This document shows, piece after piece, positions 41,397 through 53,898 of a DNA stretch of 64,000 nt (position 1 is the stretch's first letter; each line of letters begins with the position of its first letter). The stretch is from assembly GCA_029255685.2 (NCBI GenBank), contig CM055318.2, positions 29,128,001 to 29,192,000 on the forward strand. The letters are read 5' to 3'. The notes below the pieces were generated by a model. The model did no database searches. It was not told the DNA's origin and saw only the letters and a list, made by a program, of their open reading frames with translations. Both the position numbers and the translations under genes were made by a program. This DNA is from Silene conica (lineage: Eukaryota; Streptophyta; Magnoliopsida; Caryophyllales; Caryophyllaceae).

Positions 41397-43696
41397 AAAG
41401 TAAAACAACAAAATAGGAAAAAACAAACGTTCATCATTTTAATTGAACTTGTAAATATTTTAACAAGTTAAACATTTATAAAGTGACCTTATCCCAACTC
41501 ATATAAATGAATTCCGAGATGCAAATTCATACTAATTTTTGTGTGAGCCAACGAGCCCTCTACACTTCCCTTTGCATAACTCGATGGATTAACTCCTTAA
41601 TCGATTCTACATTAGTACTCTCGGTCGATAAAATTACTCTAATTTTTATATTTTAGCCTATAACACATGTGACTACTGTCTCGAATACTTTCGTTGAGCT
41701 CAACCCAAATTTCGATGTAATAACACTTATTATCCACTTACCCAACGTAACAAGGTATGACCGGCTGTCAGTCGAGCCTACTCCCTTATGAAATTGGCCT
41801 GGGATTCATGGTTCTAATTTTTTGTACGGCTAATCCTCAATTATTTATTTAGCGTGATGTCTTGTGAACTTATTATCTATCACGTTTTAAGTGAACTAAA
41901 GCGGTGAACTCGATGATTGTAATTGACATGGTCGATGACTCGATTAAATTAAAATGCATGTTTAGTTACGGCAATTTGGCTATTTATGCAAACATATAAA
42001 CAAATGAAAAGCATAAAACGATGAAAATCATAGTATGACCTTCCTAAAATAGAAAATCTAATTAACTATTACAAATTCGGAAACCACCTTCATTGGTCCC
42101 TGGAACTTCAATGGCACGCCTCCCAAGAAAACACCGTTTTGTCAGATCAGAACACCTTTCTAAATGGCACCGTATCTTGGATTCACCAGAATTACAATAA
42201 AATAATACAAAACTATTCTATTGAAGTAATAAATATTACAAACCGGTGATGCAAGATCACATTAAAATTACAACCGAATCAATATTCCCTTACATTACGA
42301 GTAATATCGATTTAAAAACTAAGGTCATACTAAGTAAAATTACATAATTCAAAATTATATAAAAGGAAATAAAATATGACAATCATATTAAATAAAAATG
42401 TAGCATTAAAATATGTATGCAAATGCCAACTTTTATGCCAAATCGCCTAAACAAGTAATAATCGTATATTAGGTTGCGATTTTACGGATATGCGTGATTA
42501 TAACCTTATAAAATCACAATTAAATTACATAAATCACATTTATGTCCAAGTTAATCATCCTAACACTCTTAGGCCTCAAAAATTAGTCCTTACCAAATTT
42601 TGACCATGATTCAACTTGAGTTTTCTTTATTGTTCGATAATTACTCGTATTTACGGAAAAATAAATGAAAAGGCCCCATAAGTCATTAAAAATTCAAAAT
42701 TCAAATTTTGAATATTATTGAAATTTCCCAAAATTTCAAAACTTAAATAAAATTAGCTTTATAAATAAAATTAATATATTTCATAAAAAAATTGCATAAT
42801 TCATGTTTTAAAGCCAATAATTCCAAATTAACTATAAAAACATGCAATAAATCAAAATTAAAATTTTGAATATTATAAAATCAATTTTAGAACCTGGAAA
42901 GACTAAAAATTAAAGCCAAAGTCGAATTTTAATTATATGACTTAATAAATTCCAATTATTAACCTTTATCAATATAAAAATTAATTATCAACAAAAACAA
43001 AAAGGTTTCTACATAAAAATTTGGATATGATTTTCATATCACATATAAAACCCATGGGTAAAAAATTTCATGCCATAAAATTAATTTAACTGTTTTTTAA
43101 TACAAATAGCCACTATTAACATGATTTTAACCTCTAAAATCATAAATCATGCAAAATAAGATGAAATGATCTAAAAATTTACATACATTCTGTACATATT
43201 TCATGTGATTATGTGTAAAATTTCATGGCCAACTTCCAAATATAACTATTTATGGCGAAATTTGTCACTATTAGTTTGATTTTTACCTTAAAAATCACTA
43301 ATCTTTCCAGGGAGAGTAGTTAATAGGTTGGATTTAATTAAAATTATAGATAGGATGTGGTGTTATTTGCAGGCCACCCATAGGATGGATTATTCCCATG
43401 AATTAATCCAAAAATCTAAACATTTACATACATGATGTAAATATTTCATGTGATATCTCATAAATATTTCATGGTCAAATTCATAATATAACCTTATTTA
43501 CCCATTTTATCTCATAGTATGATTATTTTTCTTATAAATATCATAACCCATGAAAAAAAAAGACTTTAAAAATTACGAAATTTTATATAATTCATATAAA
43601 ATATTCATTTGAGAACATATCCAAAAATCATGGCCATAAACAAAGTCTAACTATTTTTCCTTGAAAAATGACATTTTACTCATATAAAACTTATTT
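41397..43696 (-). other. Copia-A leader region, non-coding
   Basis: Similar along its length to the copia-B leader, for example ACTTACCCAACGT, GCCGAGCCTAC/GTCGAGCCTAC, TGCAAACATATAAA, GGAAACCA and the repeated ATGGCCAAATTC/ATGGTCAAATTC blocks. It is full of stops and AT-rich. Conservation of such a long non-coding leader in two copies of different age suggests it is part of the family's normal design. Confidence 0.75.
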
Positions 43697-44620
43697 TTTT
43701 TTATAATATTGCGGTGATGCCAAAATTTTTAGAGAGATGAACTTTCTCTCTCTATAACAATATCCTCTGAAATTAACAGAATTTTTGCCGCCATTTTTGT
43801 GATCACAAGCTTCTCTTTTCACCTCCATGGCTCGTGGAAGGGGACGTCCTGTAAAACCAAAGCAAGCATCTCCTTCTCCATCTTCTTCCGATTCTCCTGG
43901 TATGACTTCTACCACCTTTCATCCTGAAATTCCATTGATAGTGGAAACCTAGACTCTCTCACCAAGACGATCTACTTTACTTAATGACCTTATTACTAAT
44001 GCTATGAATTCGTCTCCTGCAATTGTTAATTCATCTATCAAATCATCAATCAATGGAATAGATAATACCACTGAACTTACTCAAGTCTCTACTATAGCTC
44101 AAGTAGCTGAAACTGTCATTAATACAGAGGAATTTCCTGCAATTCCTACTGAATCTAATCAATCGGTACCTACAAGCTTACCTAAAATTGTTAGTACTAA
44201 ACCAAAATGGTCGGACATAGTCAAACCTAAATCATCTGAGGGTATGAGTCTCTTTCTTCATGAAGAGAGCATTAATTCGGATAAAATTGATATTGATTTT
44301 GGTGACATTGAGGAGGAATTGAAACTATGGGAATTCACGCTTATGGGGCATGTTTTGGGATCCAAACCTACTTTGAAGCAAATTAGTGAATTTGCAGTGA
44401 AGAATTGGGGGCAATTTGCCAAACCTGTGGTTCAATATTTTAAGAAAGGCTGGTTCAACTTTAGGTTTGACTCTGCTGAGGAAATGAATGCTGTTCTTAA
44501 ACAAGGTCCATGGAAGGTGGGCTCTCACTCCCTGATACTCAAACAATGGCACCCTGCATTCTCTTTTGAAATGGAGAAAGTTTCGTTAGTTCCTGTCTGG
44601 ATACTATTTCATGACCTTGA

Positions 44621-45848
44621 TGTTAGGTTTTATTAGTTACTCATAAACTAATCTTAAGTCATACTAACATAATCTTTTAATTAACCCTTTAATTAACATA
44701 TAATAAGTGATCTTAAGCATGCTAAAATGCGGAAATAAGAGAGTTCTCGAACCCTTACATACGGTCCGAATGAATGGCAAGGATGATCCTCCTAGTACCC
44801 AAATAAGAATACCTCCTTTGGATGCACCAAGACAATCCCTTAATCAACCGAGATCTTGAACAAGCTAGCACAAAACCGGTTTCTCCTTAAACTTATTCTA
44901 ATCTCTCTAATTAGAATATAAATACTAATATTATAACTTTTATTATTAGTAATATTATTATCTCACAATAATAATTTTAGAGGATTTTATTAGATTTTCT
45001 ATACTTAGAAAATTTTGCCAACATGAGAACTAACTCATCTTATGAGCTTACCCACAAGATATAAAGGGGGTGTCTTGGTTCCTGGGTGGCCGGGTATGGG
45101 AAGAAGCAAGAGGGGACAATTCCTCCTTTCTATGTTGCTAGGGTGGCTCTAGGTTAGTGTTCTCTAGGATGTTGTCTAAACATCATGATTATAGTGTATT
45201 TAACACACTAATAATCCACACTACCATTTCCACTTAGCCGCCCAAATTATACTTAAAATGGACTTCATTTTACAAATGTGTCAATTGTAGAATTTGTATA
45301 AATGTGATATCTTATATGTCACTAGGTAATACAATAATAATAATATAAATATTTATCATATAAATATTGTATATTAAATAAATCATATTTATTAATTGAC
45401 ATGTAATTCGAAATTACAAATATAAAATGACAATTTATCGTCAATACGATTTACAACCTTTGTAATAATTTCAACCCGATTCATTCTAATAACGATATAA
45501 TAAAGTATCGTTCAATGTTTAACAATTGACACATTTCAATTTTAAACATAAATCTTACATTAAGATTTAACCTCTAATTTCTCGATATACGAGTTTAAGG
45601 AATATGATCAAATCGTATCACTATACATTTGATCATTTTATCAATTAAGGGAATTGTCCTAAAGGTGTGACCTAAAGGGATCAACTGACCACCACCGTCA
45701 TACGACAGTAATGTCAAACTCTAGCTAGCCAATCATTACCGATTAATGTTGGTCAGTTGACTAATATAAATCGTATCATCCCTTGCGCATTCTCGTTATG
45801 AGATTTAATTACGTGATCGCACTATTGTTGAGGACACATTTCCCAACA
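44621..45848 (-). repeat. 3' LTR of copia-B
   Basis: 1228 bp, shown on the plus strand as TGTTAGGTTT ... TTCCCAACA; on the element's own strand TGTTGGG ... CTAACA. Near-identical to 51667-52895. Confidence 0.95.
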
Positions 45849-45862
45849 ATCTCCCACTTGTC
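45849..45862 (-). other. Copia-B polypurine tract
   Basis: Minus-strand GACAAGTGGGAGAT directly precedes the 3' LTR. Copia-A has the same tract at its LTR junction. Confidence 0.85.
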
Positions 45863-48351
45863 CTCGACAAGTGTGCGTCACCAATTCTCTTGTCCTATTA
45901 CAATCTCCCACTCAATGCAAGATGTCTCTCTGAGGTCGTACTTGCATTCGATCATATCATGAGTGGTTTCCTCGATCTGGAGAATAACTGTTTGACCGGA
46001 ATTATCTACCATAGATACCTTCCGAGCGTGGCCACACATTTCCAGTTAACTTCTCCTCGAGTGGCCATGAGATTTGAACAACCCTGACAAGGGGTGGACA
46101 ATTTCTATCGCACTACTTCCTTCAACTAGTCACAGTTAGTCACAACCCAAAACAATCCCATTTGACTCCAGTTACGAAAAGTCGTAGAGAATGGATCAAG
46201 GTTATGCCTAAACTAAACCATCTTGGGAGAGTAGTCTTTAGTCTAAGAATTGACTCACAAGAATACTATAGCAGCTCTCGCCACGACCCGGCTATTATAA
46301 AATTTCCAGAACTCTATAAGCGGTCACATTGCCCGACAGAGTGTCTCTTACAGTCTGCCTATGTGATCGACTAGTCATCACATATGACTCTATGGCACTT
46401 GAACTTGCCATCAATCGCCTCACACTCTAGTCGCTTTGAGATGTCACCTCATGTAAGCGGCTAGGGGACATACTAAGTCAATCCAGTTCACTTATGGGGT
46501 TCAATGTTGTCTCTTACAACCCATTTGGATTCTGACAAAGTATCTTTTACTTTGAGTTAATTATAACTCAAATGATGTTGTCATGCAACAATAGTCAATA
46601 CTATTACATTACATTTGATGCACAATCATCTATTTGTATTAGTAGTGTTTTGCGAATAACCTTTATTCATGCGAATAACCTTTATTCATGATTGCAAAAC
46701 TTACAACTTTTGGTCTCATTTATTCTCATATTATCCCGTATAATATGATTCTATTTGAGTACATATCTAGAACTCTTTCTAGATTTTGAGTTTCCTTTCC
46801 GGAGGAAAGCTCTCACTGTTATCTTATAACTTGTGACGTATCGATATACTGGAGGGATTAAAAATCACTCTCTATAGTCATTTATGTACTGAAATCTATA
46901 TTGTAGTCTATTTATGATTTCATCATTCTAATAATTTTCACTCATCTTGGCTATTTGATAATGGTTTCATTCATCGTTATGAATAATGTATCCAACCATT
47001 CTAACTTCTAGTGGGCGACCTTTTATTATCCATATAATAAACCTTCCCATTAAAAACTCCATCATCATATAATATAAATTATTTTATTCATCTAAATTGA
47101 GTACCTCTTATTCTTTACTCTTAAAGAATCACCCATTCTCTCAAAATGGTAGGTTTCAATTCTTTAATGAATATTGCTCCCACTGAAAACAATATCCCTC
47201 GATTTCTTGAATGAACCTTTCATTTCTCGCATGTTAAACTATTACTCGAATCATTATCCCTATCACTATCCCTATAGTGATCTGTTTCCATTCAATCAAT
47301 CATTACCTTCTTATCATGTCTTCGTTTCCTCGAGACGAAAATGACATGATAATTTCCTTATAACTACATTGAGATGATTTCTTCTCTTTTATCTTATAAA
47401 CTTAGAAAAATCATTCATTAAGGAACCGGTCTTTCCTCCCGTATAGATAGATGATTTCTCCTCTATTATCTTATAATCTTTAAAAATTCATTATCTCAAG
47501 GAGCCGATATTCCTTCCGAATTCATATATACGGGGTTTCATGTCTCCTCTCTATGAAACAATGAACATAAAGAACCTTTCTTCGAGTGTCCTCCCGTAGT
47601 TTCTTCAGTGTCCTCTCGTAGTTTCTTCAAATCATTTAGGGCTCTTCTTAAGACTCCCAAGTAAGAATCTTCTCTAAGATCCTTTATTTTCATCATTGGT
47701 TTGCGAGCGAAATATTTTCTCCCACTCTATCCTTCTAACAATAACCTTTATTCGTATAAGGATAGCTATTTCGATTAACCAATGCATATGAATGTTTGAA
47801 GTTTTATAGGCGTGATGAGTACATTCTCATTTTCACTCAAAATGAAAATCTTATAATGAACTGATATTGTCTCATTTTGATTGAAAGTATCTCATGGGGT
47901 GTAGTTCTCCGTTTTAATCAACACTTGATTAAATTGATCGTATCAAGTTTTATTGCGTGATAAAATCACCATTATTCATGTTTTAAACAAGGTATGCAAT
48001 TTATTTGAGAAATCAAGACATTGATTAAGAACAAAAGTAGTGACTCGGGTTGAAAACCAAGTCACCAATATCCAAAATTACAACCATTGTTTTAGGATTT
48101 TGATCCTTGTCTTACAAGAAAATAATTTGTTCCATAAATAAAATGCAAAATATGAAAGAAGACAATATGAAAATTAGAGCCTAGCTCTTCAAGTCTTCGA
48201 TCAATTGGATGCTACCATAGCCATCCAAGTAAGGAACTTCTTGCTTCCTTTTTCTTGCCCTTATCTTTATAAGGCGCCCCTTTAAAACAATTTAAAAGGG
48301 TAAATATCAACACATTTGTATCACTATACATAAGTTGATAAATGACATGAA
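45863..48351 (-). other. Copia-B region downstream of gag, non-coding
   Basis: No pol ORF on either strand. Similar to the matching part of copia-A for at least 900 bp. Two small tandem duplications are visible: CGAATAACCTTTATTCATG at about 46656-46689 and TGTCCTCYCGTAGTTTCTTC at about 47586-47628. Confidence 0.75.
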
Positions 48352-49221
48352 TCATAAACGAGAATTATTACCTACGGCGGTTGCCTTCCCATTTTTGAGA
48401 TCGCTTAAGTATTTGAGGCAATTCCGTTTCCTAAGACTTAACCTCGTGCAATAAAGGCACTTGTCTTCATCCTTTGAGATGAGGTGGAAACGCCTTTCGA
48501 AAAGGTCTTTTCTTTGGCCGGTTTGGGTAAGAACGTTTTCTTGCCCTTGCCTTTGGATGCATTCCTCTTGAAGTTGCGTTCCTCTTGGATGAAATCCCAT
48601 GTTTCTCTCGGCTTGGACAAGCATCTTATGCAATTCATCCACTGTGGTCTCTTGATTTCGTATGTTGAATTCACCCGGAATTAGCATACGATTTCACTTT
48701 ATTGAGCGAGTGAAGAACTCGGTCAATGATGAGAGAGTCGGGAACATCAACTCTTGCGCTTTTAGAGTCTCCGTGAGCTCAACGAGCTTGAGCACATGAG
48801 GGCTTATCTTTTGCCCTTCCTTCAACGTAATGTCGAAGAAGGCGGAAGCCGCCTCATATTGAATCACCCTTGGAGTTTGCGAAAACATGGTCGCAAGCTT
48901 GGTGTATATCTCATACGATGTGGTCAACTTAATCATACTCCTTTGGAGATCCGGCTCCATGGAGAAGATGAGCACATTTTTAAGAGCGGAGGACTCTTTC
49001 ATGTAGGCTTCATAGGCCTCACGAGTTCCGACCGTGGAACGAGCGGTTGGAGCGGGAGGAGCGGCTTCGGATAGGTAACGACTCTTATCGTCACCTTGAG
49101 CGGCCAAAAGTAATTGCGCATCCCAATCCTTAAAATTGGAACCATGCTTATCGAGTTTACAACGATCCATAAAGGATCGAAGCCATGATACGTTAGTGAG
49201 AGGTGGAGCATTGGTAGCCAT
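48352..49221 (-). pseudogene. Copia-B gag with in-frame TGA
   Basis: It starts MATNAPPLTNVSWLRSF at 49221 and shows copia gag (UBN2/DUF4219-type) text: FKDWDAQLLLAAQ, TSYEIYTKLATMF, VIQYEAASAFF, GQKISPHVLKLVELTETL. A TGA at 48694-48696 stops it after 175 codons. The same frame continues 48693-48352 with the expected linker (MLIPGEFNIR, QETTVDELHKML) and a degenerate knuckle CLYCTRLSLRKRNC whose histidine is replaced by leucine. It is either a recent nonsense mutation or a readthrough site; mutation is simpler, since the knuckle is also damaged. Confidence 0.85.
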
Positions 49222-51652
49222 TGATGATGTTGAAAATTTAAACTACAATAATAAAAGGAAAAACAACATCATTTTAAAATTCGTAATTTAAACTATAAAC
49301 TTTAACAAGTTTAGTTATATATTTACTTAATGATCTCTTACCCAATTAAGTAAACAATCCCGAGACCCAAACCCATACTAATCCGGGCACGGTGTAGCCG
49401 ATTCAACCCGTATCGGTATAATTTGGTGGATTAACCCTTTAATCGGTTCTACTCTTAGAACTCTCGGTCGACAATTTTCTTAAAATTATCTTTAGCCCGT
49501 ACTTATTGCAACTACGGTTACGAATACTTTCGTTGAGATCAACCAAATTTCAAGGTGTAATCTTATTACCCCACTTACCCAACGTGACAATTTTAGTACC
49601 CCGGTTTAGCCGAGCCTACGTTCTTGTGAAGAAGGGATTCATGGGTCCATACTCTTTGGTAAGGCTAAGTCTCAATATTTATATGTAAGAGATCTAGTCA
49701 AATTATTATCTATCTCCGTTTAAGTGAACTAAGTCGGTGAATTATCGATAAAATAAAAGACTAGGTCGACTAGGTCGAAAAATGCATGATACGATGTATG
49801 ACGATTTGGCTATGCATGCAAACATATAAAAGCAAAATAAAAGCATAAAAATAAACCCTAGTATGGCCTTTCCTAGAAAAGAAATAATAAAAGTACAAAT
49901 TCGGAAACCAACTCCTTTGGTCCCTTGAACTTCACGCGGCACGCACTTCGAGGTAAACACCGTCTTGTCGGAACTCCTTTCCGAATGGCACCGTCTTCAA
50001 GGAACTCCGGAATTTACAAATATTACAACTTTTCTAGTCTACTTTATACATTATAAAATAGAAATAAATTACAATTGGGTGATACGAGATCACAAAATTA
50101 CAACCCAATCGGTAACCCCTTACATTTCGGGAAATACCGATTTAAAAACTAAGGCCATACTAAGTAAATTACATAATTCCCAAAATTACGTAAATAAATC
50201 ATGACATTCATAATAAAATATGCAATGCTTATGTAAATATGAATTAACATGCAAACCCTAAGCCAAATTGTCCTATTTAAAACACTTATTTAAATAGTTA
50301 TCGTAAACCTTGGTTTATGGAATCGCGTGTTTTAACGTTTAACAACACTATGCATTTTATGAAACGGTTTTCATCCTTAAGTTAATTATCCTAACTCTTA
50401 TAGGTTTCAAAATTTAGTCTCACTCAAACTTTGAACATGACTTAACTTAATATATATCAATATTGATCGGTATTACTCGGTTTTACGGGAAAAATAATAT
50501 AAAAATCTAAAAGAGTCATAAAAATTTCGAAAATTCAAAATTCAAATTTTGAAAAATCCAGAATGTTCTTAAAATTTTCAGAATCTTAAAATATTAGTAT
50601 TTATACGGTTTTAACATTATTTCGTAAATAAGACGTAAAACGAGCATTTTAAGTCGGAAAATTCAATAATTAACTTCATAAATGCAAATTAAATACTAAT
50701 AATATTTTTATACCTTCCAAAACATTTTAAGAACACAAAATGGACAGAAAAATAAATGGCACATAGCCCCATAGCCGAAATTTTAAATAGATGACTCTAA
50801 ATATTCAATTTTAAATGCTACTTTTAACAAATTAAAATTAAATCAAATATGAAACTTTTGGCTCCCAAGAAAATTTTCATGATGAACATATCACATATGA
50901 CTAATATGGGTTTCATTTTTCGGCCATTTTAACAACTTTTGCAAATTTTAACGATTTACGTCATATATCGTACGATTTTAACCTTTAAAATTATTTCTCA
51001 AGCATAAAATAATATAAAATTCTCGAAAATTTTATACATGCTGGAAATAATATATATGACATCGTGTTAAATGTTTATGGCCAAATTCCAACTTAAACTA
51101 TTAAAGTCGAAATTATGTCACTAATTACCCGATTTTTACATTAAAAATCTATAATATTGCAATATTTGAGATAAATTTCTGGAAAATTCAACATAAATTT
51201 TAAATATTGCAAGTGACATACTCATAAATGTTTATAGTCAAATTCGTAATATAACTATTTTAACCCATTTTTATTCATCTTATTGCATTTTAACACTTAA
51301 AATTCATATCACACGTTTTATAAGTCCATAATTTACGAAAAATCATATTCATATTATATAAAATACATGTGATAACATACTGAAAAATCTCGGCCAAAAG
51401 ATGATTTTAGCTATTTTTCCCAAAATAAACGACTTTAACCATTAAAACTCTATAAAAACCGAGATTTAATATACCATTAATCAATATTCATGCAAAATAT
51501 ATTCCAAATATTCTAAAACATTTTAGAAAACAGTAGGTATTCATGCTAAAATTATTTCGTGCATATCATATATTAAACGAAAATTCCAATTTTATTTTGT
51601 TATCACTATAACTCCGTAAAAACGTAAACGGAAAGCATGCAAACAACCCCTT
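49222..51652 (-). other. Copia-B leader, non-coding
   Basis: About 2.4 kb between primer site and gag ATG, AT-rich, with recurring ATGGCCAAATTCYAA blocks. Similar to 41397-43696. No supported ORF. Confidence 0.75.
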
Positions 51653-51664
51653 GCTCTGATACCA
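51653..51664 (-). other. Copia-B primer-binding site
   Basis: Minus-strand TGGTATCAGAGC, two bases from the 5' LTR; complementary to initiator Met tRNA. Confidence 0.92.
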
Positions 51665-51666
51665 AT

Positions 51667-52895
51667 TGTTAGGTTTTATTAGTTACTCATAAACTAATCT
51701 TAAGTCATACTAACATAATCTTTTAATTAACCCTTTAATTAACATATTATAAGTGATCTTAAGCATGCTAAAATGCGGAAATAAGAGAGTTCTCGAACCC
51801 TTACATACGGTCCGAATGAAATGGCAAGGATGATCCTCCTAGTACCCAAATAAGAATACCTCCTTTGGATGCACCAAGACAATCCCTTAATCAACCGAGA
51901 TCTTGAACAAGCTAGCACAAAACCGGTTTCTCCTTAAACTTATTCTAATCTCTCTAATTAGAATATAAATACTAATATTATAACTTTTATTATTAGTAAT
52001 ACTATTATCTCACAATAATAATTTTAGAGGATTTTATTAGATTTTCTATACTTAGAAAATTTTGCCAACATGAGAACTAACTCATCTTATGAGCTTACCC
52101 ACAAGATATAAAGGGGGTGTCTTGGTTCTTGGGTGGCCGGGTATGGGAAGAAGCAAGAGGGGACAATTCGTCCTTTCTATGTTGCTAGGGTGGCTCTAGG
52201 TTAGTGTTCTCTAGGATGTTGTCTAAACATCATGATTATAGTGTATTTAACACACTAATAATCCACACTACCATTTCCACTTAGCCGCCCAAATTATACT
52301 TAAAATGGACTTCATTTTACAAATGTGTCAATTGTATAATTTGTATAAATGTGACATCTTATATGTCACTAGGTAATACAATAATAATAATATAAATATT
52401 TATCATATAAATATTGTATATTAAATAAATCATATTTATTAATTGACATGTAATTCGAAATTACAAATATAAAATGACAATTTATCGTCAATACGATTTA
52501 CAACCTTTGTAATAATTTCAACCCGATTCATTCTAATAACGATATACTAAAGTATCGTTCAATGTTTAACAATTGACACATTTCAATTTTAAACATAAAT
52601 CTTACATTAAGATTTAACCTCTAATTTTTCGATATACGAGTTTAAGGAATATGATCAAATCCTATCACTATACATTTGATCATTTTATCAATTAAGGGAA
52701 TTGTCCTAAAGGTGTGACCTAAAGGGATCAACTGACCACCACCGTCATACGACGGTAATGTCAAACTCTAGCTAGCCAATCATTACCGATTAATGTTGGT
52801 CAGTTGACTAATATAAATCGTATCATCCCTTGCGCATTCTCGTTATGAGATTTAATTACGTGATCGCACTATTGTTGAGGACACATTTCCCAACA
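51667..52895 (-). repeat. 5' LTR of copia-B
   Basis: 1229-bp copy of 44621-45848. The differences are scattered single substitutions plus a couple of one- or two-base indels. Confidence 0.95.
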
Positions 52896-53239
52896 CTTGA
52901 CCCCTACCTCTGGACTGCAACCGTACTGAGTAAGCTCTCTAGCAAAATAGAGACGCCTTTATTTGTTGACATTCCCACTACTTTGAAAGCAAAGCTCTCC
53001 TTTGCGCGAGTTCTCATTGAAATTGACATCTCTTCAACACTACCACTGGAAATACAGTTAAACACACCTTATGGGACCTCTATTCTGAGCATTGAGTACG
53101 AATGGATATCTCATTACTGTCATACATGTGGAAAAATGGGTCATCTAAGCCAAAAATGTAAGAAAAACAAGGATGTAAACAAGCCTAAGAAAGATAATAC
53201 TTCAAAAATAGTGGGCAATGACGAGAAATCTGATGTCAA

Positions 53240-53765
53240 CCCTTGCTTGCTAGGTGGTACATCGGTATCAGATGCTGAAGTTTCAAAGTTAGCTGTGCAT
53301 AATGATCACTCAGAATGCGCAAGGCTAGATGAGTCAGAGTTCACTGTTGAAGCTGAACCTTCTCCCACTGATACTGTAAGGCATCAAGAATGCAGCAAGA
53401 AGGACCACCTACTAGATACTCAAATAGCCTTGAAGAGAGTATCTGTAGATAGGTTAAAAAAGCAGGAAAAAAGACCAATTAGAGCAACAAACTATACTAA
53501 GTACAACTAGACATGGAAAGTACAGTGGTGGTAATCTATCCATACCTTGCTTGCTAGGTGGTACATCAGTGTCAGAGGATACTGTTTCTCAACCAACAGC
53601 ACAGTTTACCTACTTTGAGCGTATTGGGCAGAGTATACATACCTGGGCTGTGGAAGTAGAGACTACTCCTGATGGTACTGTAAGACATCTAGAATCCAGC
53701 AAGAAGGGCCAACTACATGATACTCAAATAGCCTTGAAGAGAGGATCAGTAGCTAGGTCAAAGGA
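53240..53765 (+). repeat. Tandem duplication in LINE-3 ORF1 tail
   Basis: Two diverged copies of a segment of roughly 230 bp (about 53240-53470 and 53545-53765) encode LLGGTSVSDAEVSKLA ... DTVRHQECSKK ... DTQIALKRVSV and LLGGTSVSEDTVSQPT ... GTVRHLESSKK ... DTQIALKRGSV. The second copy is in a different frame after a stop. It looks like ORF1 tail expansion by tandem duplication. Confidence 0.85.
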
Positions 53766-53898
53766 GTACCCTAATTTGAGCAATACCTTTCATCTCCTAG
53801 AAACTGAGGAAGGAGAAAATGCAATAACAAGTGTTGGACACCAACAATTTATTCATGCTAGTGGAACTAAGGTTACTCCTCCTAACCCTCAACCATGA
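53551..53898 (+). pseudogene. LINE-3 ORF1 C-terminal segment in shifted frame
   Basis: This 115-codon frame contains the second repeat copy and ends at a TGA whose first bases belong to the ORF2 ATG (ATGA at 53895). By analogy with LINE-2 it is the true end of ORF1, now separated from the body by a stop and a frame change. Confidence 0.75.

Larger units (their letters stand above)
27713..43696 (-). mobile_element. Copia-A: old, fragmented copia-type element
   Basis: Collinear by eye with copia-B on the minus strand. 27735-28374 matches the inner half of the copia-B LTR. 28375 onward matches the sequence behind the copia-B purine tract. 41397-43696 matches the copia-B leader (49240-51400). 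LINE-2, a gypsy LTR and a SINE lie between, and LINE-3 cuts the leader at about 43697. The gag region is missing where the gypsy LTR sits, and the second LTR is not in view. No pol domain is seen. Confidence 0.75.
44621..52895 (-). mobile_element. Copia-B: young gag-only copia-type element
   Basis: LTRs at 44621-45848 and 51667-52895 differ at about 11 sites by eye (under 1 percent). The target duplication CTTGA is perfect (44616-44620 and 52896-52900). The primer site and purine tract place the element on the minus strand. The internal region has a gag with one in-frame stop but no protease, integrase, RT or RNase H. It has a 2.4-kb leader and 2.5 kb of non-coding text after gag, so it must be moved in trans, like LARD or TR-GAG elements. 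Confidence 0.93.
43827..53510 (+). pseudogene. LINE-3 ORF1, split by copia-B insertion
   Basis: It starts MARGRGRPVKPKQ at 43827. An in-frame TAG at 43950 breaks it; the frame then continues 43953-44620. A DUF4283-type RNA-binding region is clear (WEFTLMGHVLG, GWFNFRFDSAEEM, LKQGPWKVGSHSL, WHPAFSFEME). Copia-B enters at 44621 after codons for FHDL. After 52896 the same frame resumes with the DUF4283 linker and the knuckle CHTCGKMGHLSQKC (CX2CX4HX4C). The insert plus its duplication is 8280 bp, a multiple of three, so the frame is kept. It ends at a TAG near 53508. The ORF1 protein normally coats LINE RNA. Confidence 0.9.

Noticed and set aside
48352..49221. Host gene on the minus strand
   Set aside because: Domain wording is copia gag, and it lies between matched LTRs with a primer site.
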